Source: Gemmatimonadota bacterium (GTDB lineage: Bacteria; JAAXHH01). From it: 64,000 bases of DNA. This document shows positions 1 through 8,300 of the stretch, one piece after another. The stretch's first letter is position 1. Every line of letters starts with the position of its first letter. The notes beneath the pieces are model-generated. The model did not search any database and was not told the DNA's origin. It saw only the letters and a list, made by a program, of their open reading frames with translations. The translations under genes and the position numbers were made by a program. The DNA lies in the NCBI GenBank assembly GCA_026705925.1, contig JAPOZT010000034.1:1-64000 (forward strand). The letters run 5' to 3'.

Positions 1-1322
1 CGTTTGCGGATGTCCCAGCCGCCCGCCGGGAAATCCTCCGCCCTGGGCAGGTAGCATACGCATCCGTTGGTGTAGCCCATGGCCAGGGTCTGGGGAAACG
101 GCGACCCGGCCTTGATGGCCAGTCCGGTTTCGAAAAAAGTCTCCGTGCTGTTCGCGGCCAGGACGATATCGTTGATTCGTATGGCCTGGACCACGACGTC
201 AATCGAGGCGCCGCCGGATTCGACGACCTCGACGAGCCGGTCGCTCCAGTCCGCAAATCTCGTGGTAACGAGCATCTCCCATGTCTTGCCGCCCTGTGCG
301 CGGACTTTGTCCCGCGCTTCGTGGCATTCCGCTCTGATGGTCCGGGCCTCGTCGAGCGGCGGCAGGTCGATGAACCCGAGCGAAACGGATTCATCCGCGG
401 CGGCCAGGCGGGTGCAAGTCTCGCCGGTGACCTGTTCCCAGGGCCAGACGGTAATGCGGGACAGCGATCCCATGCGCTGGCGCTCCCCGCGCTGCCGGTG
501 GGTGTGGATGGCCGCGGCGGTCTTGACGACCTCGGCGCCCAGCGTGGCCCCGATACGGTCTTTCTCGTCCCTGCAGTCGGCTTCCATGCTCAGGCCGCCC
601 CGCGGCATGATGTTCCCGCCGCATCCCTGGAGAAAGAGCGAGAGTCCCCCCATAGCGTGCTCGACGAGGTCCCTGGCCGCGCCCGGGAAATCAGGCGAGG
701 CCACCAGCGACCGGGGACCTACGGTCACGGGGTGGCAGCCGTAGGAAAACAACGTGGCGATGGGACGGCCTTCCAGATCGTCCACGCGCAGGACCCCGAC
801 GGTGGGATCGGTCGGATGGCCGGGTACTTCGCCGAGGAAGACCTCGCCTTCGGGATCGGTCTCCCGCCGGTATACCCCGATGCGGCATTCGCCCTGCCCC
901 GCGCCGATGCGGGCTGGGACCTTCCGTTCGTCCGCCTCCCGCGCCGCCTCCGTGATCCAGCCGCACAGATCATCCTGGTACCGGGTCTGCAGCGCGACCT
1001 GTTCGGGTACATCGGGGAACCACTCCGGCATGGCGGGCGCACTGTGGGTATGGTTGAGATTGACCATGACGTGGGAGGAGGCGGTTCCCACCGTTTCGGC
1101 GATGCGCTCCCGCAGGGCGTTCACCACGGGCAGGTCCATCCAGCCCGTGTCCGTCGCGACGATCACGATCTTGGCCCTTCCGTCCGAAAGGACCAGCGCC
1201 GTGGCCGTCAGGTCGCTTTCGATCGACTCGACGAGCCCTTCCCGCGAGCTGAAACCGAAGGTCCGGATACCCAGGGGAGGGTTGATCACGCGCCGGGCAG
1301 CGCCGGCGTAGAGGTCGGGCAT
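1..1322 (-). CDS. Neutral/alkaline ceramidase-like hydrolase, partial (C-terminus off the left edge)
   Basis: The minus strand is open from an ATG at 1322 to the window edge, giving about 440 codons. The protein starts MPDLYAGAARRVINPPLGI and carries VNLNHTHSAP, SYGCHPVTVG and FLQGCGGN. These resemble the N-terminal domain of neutral/alkaline non-lysosomal ceramidases, whose zinc site uses such His-rich motifs. There is no signal peptide, so it is probably cytoplasmic. In this phylogenetic context such proteins are widespread and their substrates are usually unknown, so ceramide hydrolysis is not established. It starts 6 bp after the isomerase stop and is the last visible gene of a four-gene operon. 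The several shorter frames overlapping it are shadows. Confidence 0.8.
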   Translation of the reverse strand, partial: MPDLYAGAARRVINPPLGIRTFGFSSREGLVESIESDLTATALVLSDGRAKIVIVATDTGWMDLPVVNALRERIAETVGTASSHVMVNLNHTHSAPAMPEWFPDVPEQVALQTRYQDDLCGWITEAAREADERKVPARIGAGQGECRIGVYRRETDPEGEVFLGEVPGHPTDPTVGVLRVDDLEGRPIATLFSYGCHPVTVGPRSLVASPDFPGAARDLVEHAMGGLSLFLQGCGGNIMPRGGLSMEADCRDEKDRIGATLGAEVVKTAAAIHTHRQRGERQRMGSLSRITVWPWEQVTGETCTRLAAADESVSLGFIDLPPLDEARTIRAECHEARDKVRAQGGKTWEMLVTTRFADWSDRLVEVVESGGASIDVVVQAIRINDIVLAANSTETFFETGLAIKAGSPFPQTLAMGYTNGCVCYLPRAEDFPAGGWDIRK

Positions 1323-1328
1323 GGCGCG

Positions 1329-2171
1329 TTACACCGGCACGTGCGGCTGCATGAGGTCTTTCGTGAAGATGGTCTCTGTCAGGCAGTCGACCCGGTTGCA
1401 GTCGAACCACGTCATGTATACGAACTCAATGGACAGGCAGCCCCGGTAGCCCAGTCCTTCGAGCCTTCGGGCGATGTCCACGAAATCGATGGTGTTCTCG
1501 TCGAGCCGGGACTGCAGTTTCCCGGGCCGTGCCGCGCGGATGTGGAAATGGTCGGTTCGGGCGAGGAGCGGGTGGATACGTTCCTCGGGGATGTACTGCA
1601 TGACGAAGTGGGAGTAGTCCAGCGTGACCGTGGCCTGAGGCGCACGCTCCAGCAGGGCCAACGCCCTTTCCGGCGTGTCGACGACGGACTGGACGTGAGG
1701 TTCGAAGCGGACCGTGATATCCCGTTCACCGGCCAGGTCGGTCAATTCGTTCATGGCCTCCACGGTCGTGTCGAGATTCTCCTCGAAGGAGCGGCCCGGG
1801 TGGTGCGTGCCCGGGCTGATCGTGAATCCCGGTATGCCGACGGCCTCGCAGAAGCGGATGATCCCCTCGAATGAAGTCCTGTTCTGCTTCCGCACCGCTG
1901 GGTCCGGGGCATTGAAGGACCGTTCATCGAGGGACGCGCCGAACTGCGGAAAGAAATCGACGGCCTCCAGTTCGTATTTCGCCAGCAAGCGGTTGAGGCG
2001 GTTCGCGTGTCCCAGCGGGTCCGCGCCTACTTCGTCCGGCTCCAGGCTGCATCGGCCCCGGTCGTGGAACCCGGCGATGTCCACGCCCTTGAAGCCGATG
2101 GCCCGGGCCAGTGCCAGCGTGCCCTCCAGGTCGAGATACTCGAAGGAATGGTTGCTAACGGTCAGGCGCAT
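1329..2171 (-). CDS. Sugar phosphate isomerase/epimerase (xylose isomerase-like TIM barrel)
   Basis: The 280-residue protein begins MRLTVSNHSFEYLDLEGTL and reads as an AP-endonuclease-2/xylose-isomerase-like TIM barrel. GFKGVDIAGF follows the first strand. The stretches VRFEPHV, VTLDYSH and DHFHIRAARPG carry the acidic and His residues that bind the divalent metal in this superfamily, and LSIEF lies near the end. There is no signal peptide. The start codon overlaps the 3' end of the PhyH gene by 17 bp, so the two are translationally coupled. The exact sugar or polyol substrate cannot be read from the sequence. Family assignment is fairly sure, reaction is not. Confidence 0.85.
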   Translation of the reverse strand: MRLTVSNHSFEYLDLEGTLALARAIGFKGVDIAGFHDRGRCSLEPDEVGADPLGHANRLNRLLAKYELEAVDFFPQFGASLDERSFNAPDPAVRKQNRTSFEGIIRFCEAVGIPGFTISPGTHHPGRSFEENLDTTVEAMNELTDLAGERDITVRFEPHVQSVVDTPERALALLERAPQATVTLDYSHFVMQYIPEERIHPLLARTDHFHIRAARPGKLQSRLDENTIDFVDIARRLEGLGYRGCLSIEFVYMTWFDCNRVDCLTETIFTKDLMQPHVPV

Positions 2172-2958
2172 CGGCCACTCCCAGCAGGTTGTTCCAGCAT
2201 TTCCACCGTATCTGGCGCTCCTTGTAGTGATCGCTCTGCCCGACGCCGATGGGGTTGCCGAAAGACAGGACGTTCTTGGGATCGTCCCGTTTGCCGCCCC
2301 AGGCGGTGGGTACGTTCATGGTTTCGGGATCGTGGTTCCAGGTCGGCGCGCGGTTGTCCCGCACCCGCCTGAACAGGAACTTGATCATGTGGCGTTTGAG
2401 GGATGTCCGATTGGCCGCGGTGCCGTGCCAGAGGTCATAGTGGGTCAGGGCGAAGGTCCCGGCCTTTACGACCATCGGCACCTGCCCATGGATGTTGGTA
2501 TAGGTGGCCATGCGGTCCGTAGGCGCGTTGCGGAACTGCGTGCCCGGGACGATGATGGTCGGTCCCATCTCCGGGGTGATATCGGTGGGATAGAACAGCC
2601 CGAGCAACCGGTCGATCCGGGTGTCCCGGCTGTTGGTGCTGTCCTGGTGCCAGGACATGTGGCCGGTGTGCGGCTGCTTGCAGTGCCAGTGTCGGTGGCC
2701 CTGTACCTCGTAGTCCTCGCCGAGCAGGCTGACCAGTGCGCCTTTCACCGCGGGATGTTCGACCGCCTGCCAGAGCTCCGGCACCTCGTCCGCGATGGCG
2801 TCGCCGGGATTGTGGTCCAGTTCGTCCAGCCGGCCGGCGATGCGCTCGTTGAGCCCCTCGGGAAGATCGAGTTCGAGCAGGTGATAGCCGTTCACGATAA
2901 AGCCGACCATCTCCATATCCGTGAGCAGATGGGATTTATCCATCTGGGACTTATCCAT
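2155..2958 (-). CDS. Phytanoyl-CoA dioxygenase (PhyH) family protein
   Basis: A 267-residue Fe(II)/2-oxoglutarate dioxygenase-type protein. The facial triad is visible as H104 and D106 in SWHQDST and H178 in LWHGTAANRT. The Arg of ANRTS is the likely 2-oxoglutarate ligand. PhyH relatives hydroxylate or demethylate many small substrates, so the substrate is open. It overlaps the upstream 99-residue gene by 8 bp and the downstream isomerase by 17 bp, so the proteins are made together. Pairing with a sugar-phosphate isomerase suggests catabolism of a methylated or otherwise modified small organic compound. That is inference. Confidence 0.88.
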   Translation of the reverse strand: MDKSQMDKSHLLTDMEMVGFIVNGYHLLELDLPEGLNERIAGRLDELDHNPGDAIADEVPELWQAVEHPAVKGALVSLLGEDYEVQGHRHWHCKQPHTGHMSWHQDSTNSRDTRIDRLLGLFYPTDITPEMGPTIIVPGTQFRNAPTDRMATYTNIHGQVPMVVKAGTFALTHYDLWHGTAANRTSLKRHMIKFLFRRVRDNRAPTWNHDPETMNVPTAWGGKRDDPKNVLSFGNPIGVGQSDHYKERQIRWKCWNNLLGVADAPDR

Positions 2959-3250
2959 CCTGGACCTCCTCCAGTTTCTGCAAGATGAACTCGTATCCCA
3001 CGACGTCCAGGTCCCGGTCGTCGATAGGCGCCTGGAGATGGGGGAACTGCACGATCTGCCAGCCGTCGACGAGTGCGTCGTGCACGGTGTTGTAGGGCCA
3101 GTCGGGAACGTCCGCCGTGATTTCCGCCCGATAGTCCTTTACGGGTTCAACGGGGGTATATCCCAGGATCTCGGAGAAAACGCTGGGCGTCCGGGCGTGG
3201 AGGTACAGCAGCCGCTGCCGGACACCTGGGATCGGGTGTGAATCGGTCAT
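2951..3250 (-). CDS. Hypothetical protein, first gene of the PhyH operon
   Basis: A 99-residue soluble protein, MTDSHPIPGVRQRLLYLHA to LQKLEEVQDG, with no signal peptide, membrane segment or motif I recognise. It overlaps the PhyH start by 8 bp, which argues that it is real and functionally linked, perhaps as a small partner protein. No Shine-Dalgarno sequence precedes its ATG. A possible promoter (3255-3282) would place the transcript start at or just inside the start codon, so the mRNA may be leaderless. Confidence 0.7.
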   Translation of the reverse strand: MTDSHPIPGVRQRLLYLHARTPSVFSEILGYTPVEPVKDYRAEITADVPDWPYNTVHDALVDGWQIVQFPHLQAPIDDRDLDVVGYEFILQKLEEVQDG

Positions 3251-3254
3251 GGCG

Positions 3255-3282
3255 AGAATAGGCTTTGTGTAAACGGGTTTAA
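3255..3282 (-). promoter_or_regulatory. Candidate sigma-70 promoter of the PhyH operon (leaderless)
   Basis: On the minus strand TTAAAC (3282-3277), a 16-bp spacer and TATTCT (3260-3255) precede the ATG at 3250. The predicted start is about 3248, so the message would have essentially no leader, matching the lack of a ribosome-binding site. Hexamers are imperfect. Confidence 0.35.
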
Positions 3283-3766
3283 CGAGCGTGCGACCAATCG
3301 ATTAAGATAACCGGTACGGTTTAATTCGTCTACGAGAATCACGTACTGTCAGCCGAAATCAGGCTCGGGTCTTCCAAATATGAGTTATGCAAAGTCCGAA
3401 TTAGAATCAGCTTGACATGTATGATTTTATATGTGCATGATGTCACGGATATATGGGTATGTTTGTGAACGTGTGCATTTAGTGTGACTTGAAGTGTGCT
3501 TTGTGTGACTTAGTGTGTTTTCCCGTCTACATGGTAAACAGGTAACTGTATAGCCCTGGTATAGTGCACACGTGAAACGCAAGCATATTATGTCTGAATC
3601 TCGAGGCCGAAATCGCAGCTGTACTGGACCACTCGTTCTACCTCTTCCTTATTTCATACAAATACCAAATTCTACGTCTATACAACCCGTACCAAAATAT
3701 CCGCTCGATCATAGGCAGAATCAGCCAGTGCAGGAATTCGAAACCGGACCGTACACAGGAGGTTGC
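3283..3766. other. AT-rich spacer before the sigma-54 activator, with GTGTGACTT direct repeats
   Basis: This stretch is clearly AT-richer than the flanking genes. It holds two exact GTGTGACTT copies at 3482-3490 and 3503-3511, 21 bp apart (two helical turns), with further GTGTG at 3494 and 3513. That layout would suit a protein binding one DNA face. A TTGACA at 3412-3417 has no good -10 partner. A frame open from 3572 adds 65 residues to the activator, but they are unlike any family member and I treat them as leader. Confidence 0.5.
3757..3762 (+). promoter_or_regulatory. Shine-Dalgarno AGGAGG that fixes the activator start
   Basis: AGGAGG lies 4 nt before the ATG at 3767. It favours that start over the in-frame ATG at 3572, which has no comparable site. 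Confidence 0.75.
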
Positions 3767-4798
3767 ATGGAATCATCAGGAAAGAAGCTCCACGGTTCAC
3801 CTGAGCAGTCCATGAGCTATCACGAGCATCCCGCATTTGAGCCGATTGTGCACCAGTGTGAAGTTATGAAGCGAATCTGTTCGATGACCTTTAGTTATGC
3901 GCGCATGGACATGCCCGTGTTGATAACGGGTGAAACCGGAACAGGGAAGGAACTGATCGCCAGGGCGATTCATGAGGTAAGCAACCGCGCGGACCAACCT
4001 TTTGTCGTAGTGGATTGCGCCGCGCTGCCCGAGACGCTACTGGGGAACGAACTATTTGGTCATGAAAGGGGCGCGTACACTGGAGCCGATAAAAAACAGC
4101 CGGGACTGTTCGCCGCCGCGAACAAAGGCACGGTCTTCCTCGACGAGATCGGAGAACTCCATCTCACCGCACAGGCCGCACTTCTGCGGGTATTGCAGGA
4201 CGGATCCTATCGTCCTTATGGGAGTGTACGGCTAATGAGCACGGATGTTCGAATAATCGCAGCTACCAATCGCGACCTCGAGGAGGCCTCAGTCCGAAGG
4301 ACCTTCCGGCTCGATCTATTCCACCGGATCAGGAGTGCGGTGCTGCAGATGCCTCCGCTGCGGTCGCGTACGGCCGATATCCCGTTGCTCGTCCGTCACT
4401 TCATGAGGAAACTGGCTCCTCCCGGCGGTCAGCCGCTGGAGGTCTCACCAATGGCGATGTCCAGGTTGCTGGGCCATCCATGGGAGGGCAACGTCAGAGA
4501 ACTCGAGAACAGGATCAGGTCGGCAATTGCGTTGGCTTCGAACGGTCGGTTAACCGTCGAAGACATTTTCCCGGAACGCGCTGAACCGGGAGACGGTAAC
4601 GGGGGCCTGCCGTCGCTACGAAGCGTTCGAACCAGTCTGTCGAAGGATACCGAAGGCCAGTATCTCGAGCGCATTTTGAGGAAAACGAACGGCAACGTAT
4701 CGGAGGCCGCCAGGATCGCAGGGGTGCACCGCACCCATCTATATAACCTGATGCGCCAGTATGAGATCGATCCGGCGGACTATCGTCTGGCGTATTGA
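3767..4798 (+). CDS. Sigma-54-dependent transcriptional activator without a receiver domain
   Basis: A 343-residue bacterial enhancer-binding protein. Walker A GETGTGKE is at about residues 55-62, the sigma-54 contact loop reads GAYTGA at 102-107 (Tyr for the usual Phe), and Walker B is VFLDEIGE at about 123-130. Next come DVRIIAATNRDL and DLFHRI, then a C-terminal Fis-type helix-turn-helix (SEAARIAGVHRTHLYNL). Only about 35 residues precede the AAA+ core, so there is no response-regulator or GAF domain. Activity must be set by expression level or a partner protein, as with PspF. It lies just upstream of a sigma-54 promoter (5195-5211) serving the giant FN3 gene, which is its most likely target. 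Confidence 0.92.
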   Translation: MESSGKKLHGSPEQSMSYHEHPAFEPIVHQCEVMKRICSMTFSYARMDMPVLITGETGTGKELIARAIHEVSNRADQPFVVVDCAALPETLLGNELFGHERGAYTGADKKQPGLFAAANKGTVFLDEIGELHLTAQAALLRVLQDGSYRPYGSVRLMSTDVRIIAATNRDLEEASVRRTFRLDLFHRIRSAVLQMPPLRSRTADIPLLVRHFMRKLAPPGGQPLEVSPMAMSRLLGHPWEGNVRELENRIRSAIALASNGRLTVEDIFPERAEPGDGNGGLPSLRSVRTSLSKDTEGQYLERILRKTNGNVSEAARIAGVHRTHLYNLMRQYEIDPADYRLAY

Positions 4799-5194
4799 AC
4801 TCTGCGATGACAGTCGTCAGATTTCACCACCATTTGCCCCGTACCAACTCCCTCGTGGCTGTACAATGGTAGGCAGGTCTTCGATAGGAATGTCATCCCG
4901 TCCCGCGTTACCCCGCATCATCCCGCGATGCCCCGCATCATCCCGTCCTCAGTGTCCTTTGTGTAGAATCCAGACTACATGTCATAACTGGTTGTAATCG
5001 AACGTCTTAATGGATTTCCTGCGATTCGGGTGTAGTCGACAGGCGTCACATCGGCCCCCCGCGCCTTCCTTCAAAGGTCATTCCGGGCCTGACGAATACT
5101 ATCGTCAAGAAGCGTTCTAAATCAATAAATAACAATTAGATATCGTTCATGTTTTGGCCGAACCGAATAGCGTATTCGAGTTGGCGAAAACGTC
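4799..5194. other. Intergenic region between activator and sigma-54 promoter
   Basis: No convincing gene is seen; the small frames here have no family features. The region contains a 3 x 20-bp tandem repeat (4891-4950) and becomes AT-rich toward the promoter. It is where enhancer sites for a sigma-54 activator would be expected. Confidence 0.5.
4891..4950 (+). repeat. Three tandem copies of a 20-bp repeat
   Basis: The unit CCCCGCATCATCCCGCGATG occupies 4911-4930. A close copy follows at 4931-4950 and a more diverged one precedes at 4891-4910. The period is about two helical turns and the array lies roughly 245-305 bp upstream of the sigma-54 promoter. It may be an upstream activating array, or one more of the junction repeats common in this genome. 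Confidence 0.6.
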
Positions 5195-5211
5195 TTGGTA
5201 CGTCATTTGCA
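5195..5211 (+). promoter_or_regulatory. Sigma-54 (-24/-12) promoter of the giant FN3 gene
   Basis: TTGGTACGTCATTTGCA matches the consensus YTGGCACG-N4-TTGCW at every fixed position except one (T for C after GG). The GG at 5197-5198 and GC at 5209-5210 are exactly 12 bp apart, as sigma-54 requires. Transcription would start near 5222, leaving a leader of about 138 nt before 5360. A sigma-54 activator is the gene directly upstream. Confidence 0.75.
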
Positions 5212-5359
5212 ATACATTTCCGGTTTGAGCGTGGTAAGGATCACCTCGAATACCTGTCAATACTGAACTATGAAACGAAGGTTCAGGAACCCATCCTGAA
5301 TTCCGTGTTGCAGTCTATCCATCATCACGGCGTAAGTTTAAATCTTTGAAAGGTCCGAA

Positions 5360-8300
5360 TTGTATCGAATGTTGATCAGATGCATCGAATGTCGCCCACG
5401 TATTCTTGTCTTAACATGCCTTGTGACGATATGTCTGTTTTCTGGGACTACAGTTGTAGAAGCACAGGAAGAGCCAGAAGAGCCGACATATACTTTAGTA
5501 GTGAATATAGCGGCCACAAAGCCGGATTCCTTTGTTGTAAAAGTAACTTCAGAATCTTCATCGTCGCCGGTCGACAATCTTAAAAAAGTCCTACACAGCC
5601 TGTCAATTTCTACGAACGCATCAACTGACTACATGGTGTTTGAATACGATGGTAGTAGTGTGCCCATCGATAGTACCAGTACTGCAAATGCCAATTGGCC
5701 CCTTCGCTATAAAATCGATGCCACGGCTCAGGAGGCTGTTTTTACATTTACTGAATTTCCGTGTGCGTGGTTGTATCCGTCAAATGATGCATTCAACATT
5801 CATGCTTACTATGTTGATGACCCGAATAACAGTGCTGCAGACTTTGCATATTTTGACGTCGTAGCACCTCCGAAGGTTACCGGCCTTGATGGATGGGTTG
5901 CAACAGCAAACGAAAACGAACTTTTGTTATCCCTTGATTGGGAACCCAGCTACGGAGCAGAAGGATACATAATCGAAAGAAGGCTATCCACACAAGTCGA
6001 TTGGCAGGTCCTGTTTGATAGAGATAACCAGCAGGAAATAGACGTTACAGGATGTCGACCCTCAGGTTTAACTGATGGCTGCACTATCTCGGGCTCAGTT
6101 TATTATTATCGAGTACGAGCCTATACCAATAGTCATCTAGCAGCATATTCGGATTCCATAGAGGTCCGTACTCCTGTCATATCAAAACCCAATCCTCCAT
6201 TGAGCCTCAAGGCGAATGTGCGGAACGTTAGCCAGATAAACCTGCGTTGGATCGATAAATCTGATAACGAATCCGGGTTTAAGATCGAAAGAAGGAAAAA
6301 CAGCTCAGACGAATGGCAAGTAGTAGCCCAAGGACCTTATAGTCCGTGTGAGCATGTTGATTCTAACCAGGTGGTGGGGACTGTAGATGGGAACATCAGT
6401 AGTTACACCGATGGGAAGATCATTGACGGGAAGATACCAATGTCTTCTCTTCTCCCCGATACTTTATACCAGTATCGGGTACGGGCATATAATAGAGGAG
6501 GATTCTCGACCTATTCAAATATCGTTACTGTGACTCCCACCTACGTCAATTCGCCCAGTCCGCCTGATAACCTGACGGTCAGCACTCGTCTTATCGAAAT
6601 AGATAATAAGCTCGTAACAGGGTCAATCAGACTAACGTGGCACGATAATTCCTTCAACGAGACCAGTTTCAAAATCGAGCGCAGGAAATCTACTGAAGCC
6701 GAATATGGTTTCATAGCCGAGGTCGATGCCGATGTAAAATCGTATGTGGATACCGACATTGAACAGGGAAAGACCTATTACTATCGTGTTCAGGCAGTCA
6801 ACCCCCACGCAGTATCGGGATACACGGAGCCGAAGAGCGCCACGACCTTGCAAACCGTTCCAGATCCCCCTCATAATTTCTACGCGTGGGTTCGGTCACA
6901 GTCAGATGTCGTGCTGCTTTGGAAGGACGTTTCAGACAACGAAGATGGTTTCATAATCGAACGGGGGTTTTCCGAAACCCGCCTAGACTCGCTGACCACG
7001 GTCGGTCCAGAAACAGAAGAGTACTCGGATACCACTGTTTCATCCGGCAGGACCTACTACTATCGAATCCGGTCGTACAATTCCGCAGGGTCGGGTTACG
7101 CAACAGACGTTCCTAAGGTAACGGTTTCCGCTCCTTCCGCTCCCAGAAACCTGAGCGGCCGTGCGTCGTCGACGGGGATCGTCCTAAGTTGGATGGAGGA
7201 CTCGGACAATGAAGCGGGGTTCAAGATAGATCGCAAGCTGTCTACGGCGTCGCGTTTTTCCGTCATAGATTCCGTCGGCGCTAATTCCACGGCGTATACG
7301 GATTTCGGTGTTCGGTCGAGCAGGACCTACCACTATCGCGTATGGGCCCACAATGCGATAGACAGTTCCGGTTACTCGAATATCGACACGGTGAGCACTC
7401 GTCGTCTCCCTCCACCTCCCAAGCCGAATTCGCTGACCGCGCAAGCCACGTCGGCGACTGAGATCCAGCTGAGCTGGACGGACAATTCGGACAACGAGCT
7501 CGGATTCGAGATCAGCCGCCGGACCCGGGGCGCCTCCCTTGCAGTGGTAGATTCGGTAGGGGCCGATGTGACGACGTATACGGACAGCGGTCTCAGTCCT
7601 CAGACCCGATATGTCTACCGTGTCCGTGCCTTTAATCAGAACGGTAGATCGGACAGGACGAATAATGTCGCGGCCACGACGCTTCCCACGTCTCCGCTAC
7701 CTGCCAAGCCGGATTCGCTGACCGCGCAGGCCGTGTCGTCGACGCAGATCCTCCTGTACTGGACGGACAATTCGGACAACGAGCTCGGCTTCGAGATTCG
7801 CCGCCGGACGCCTTCGGACCAGGCCCTCGCGGTGATAGATTCGGTAGGCGCCAATGTGACGGAGTATACGGACAGCGGCCTCAGTCCTCATACCCAATAC
7901 AACTACCGTGTCCTTGCGTACAATGCGAGCGGTTTATCGAGTATGTCGAATTCCGCCGTGGTAAAGCCTTCGCCACCCGCTGCGCCGTCTTCGTTGACCG
8001 CGGAGGTTCTGTCGGCGACGGAGATCAGCCTGAGTTGGACGGACAACGCGGACAACGAGCGCGAATTCAGGATCGAGCGCAAGTTCACGTCGGCTTCGGA
8101 CAGCACGTACAGCCAGGTCGGCACGGCGAGCGAGAATGCTACGACGTACGCCGACGGCGATCTTCAGGAGGGCACGGGCTACACGTATCGCGTGCTGGCG
8201 CACAACGCCGGGGGGAACTCGGAACACTCGGGTACGGCTGCAGCGACGACGCGGCCACATGCACCGACGGACCTGGCCGGCAGCGTATCGATGACGACGG

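Noticed and set aside
321..1874. Long plus-strand frame of 517 residues
   Set aside because: It is the antisense shadow of the ceramidase-like and isomerase genes, with biased Arg/Gly/Pro content and no family signal.
3412..3440. TTGACA upstream of the activator as a promoter
   Set aside because: No acceptable -10 is found at 16-18 bp (GCATGA or CATGAT), so I do not list it.
3572..3766. N-terminal extension of the sigma-54 activator
   Set aside because: The 65 extra residues have no similarity to the family and AGGAGG precedes the internal ATG at 3767.
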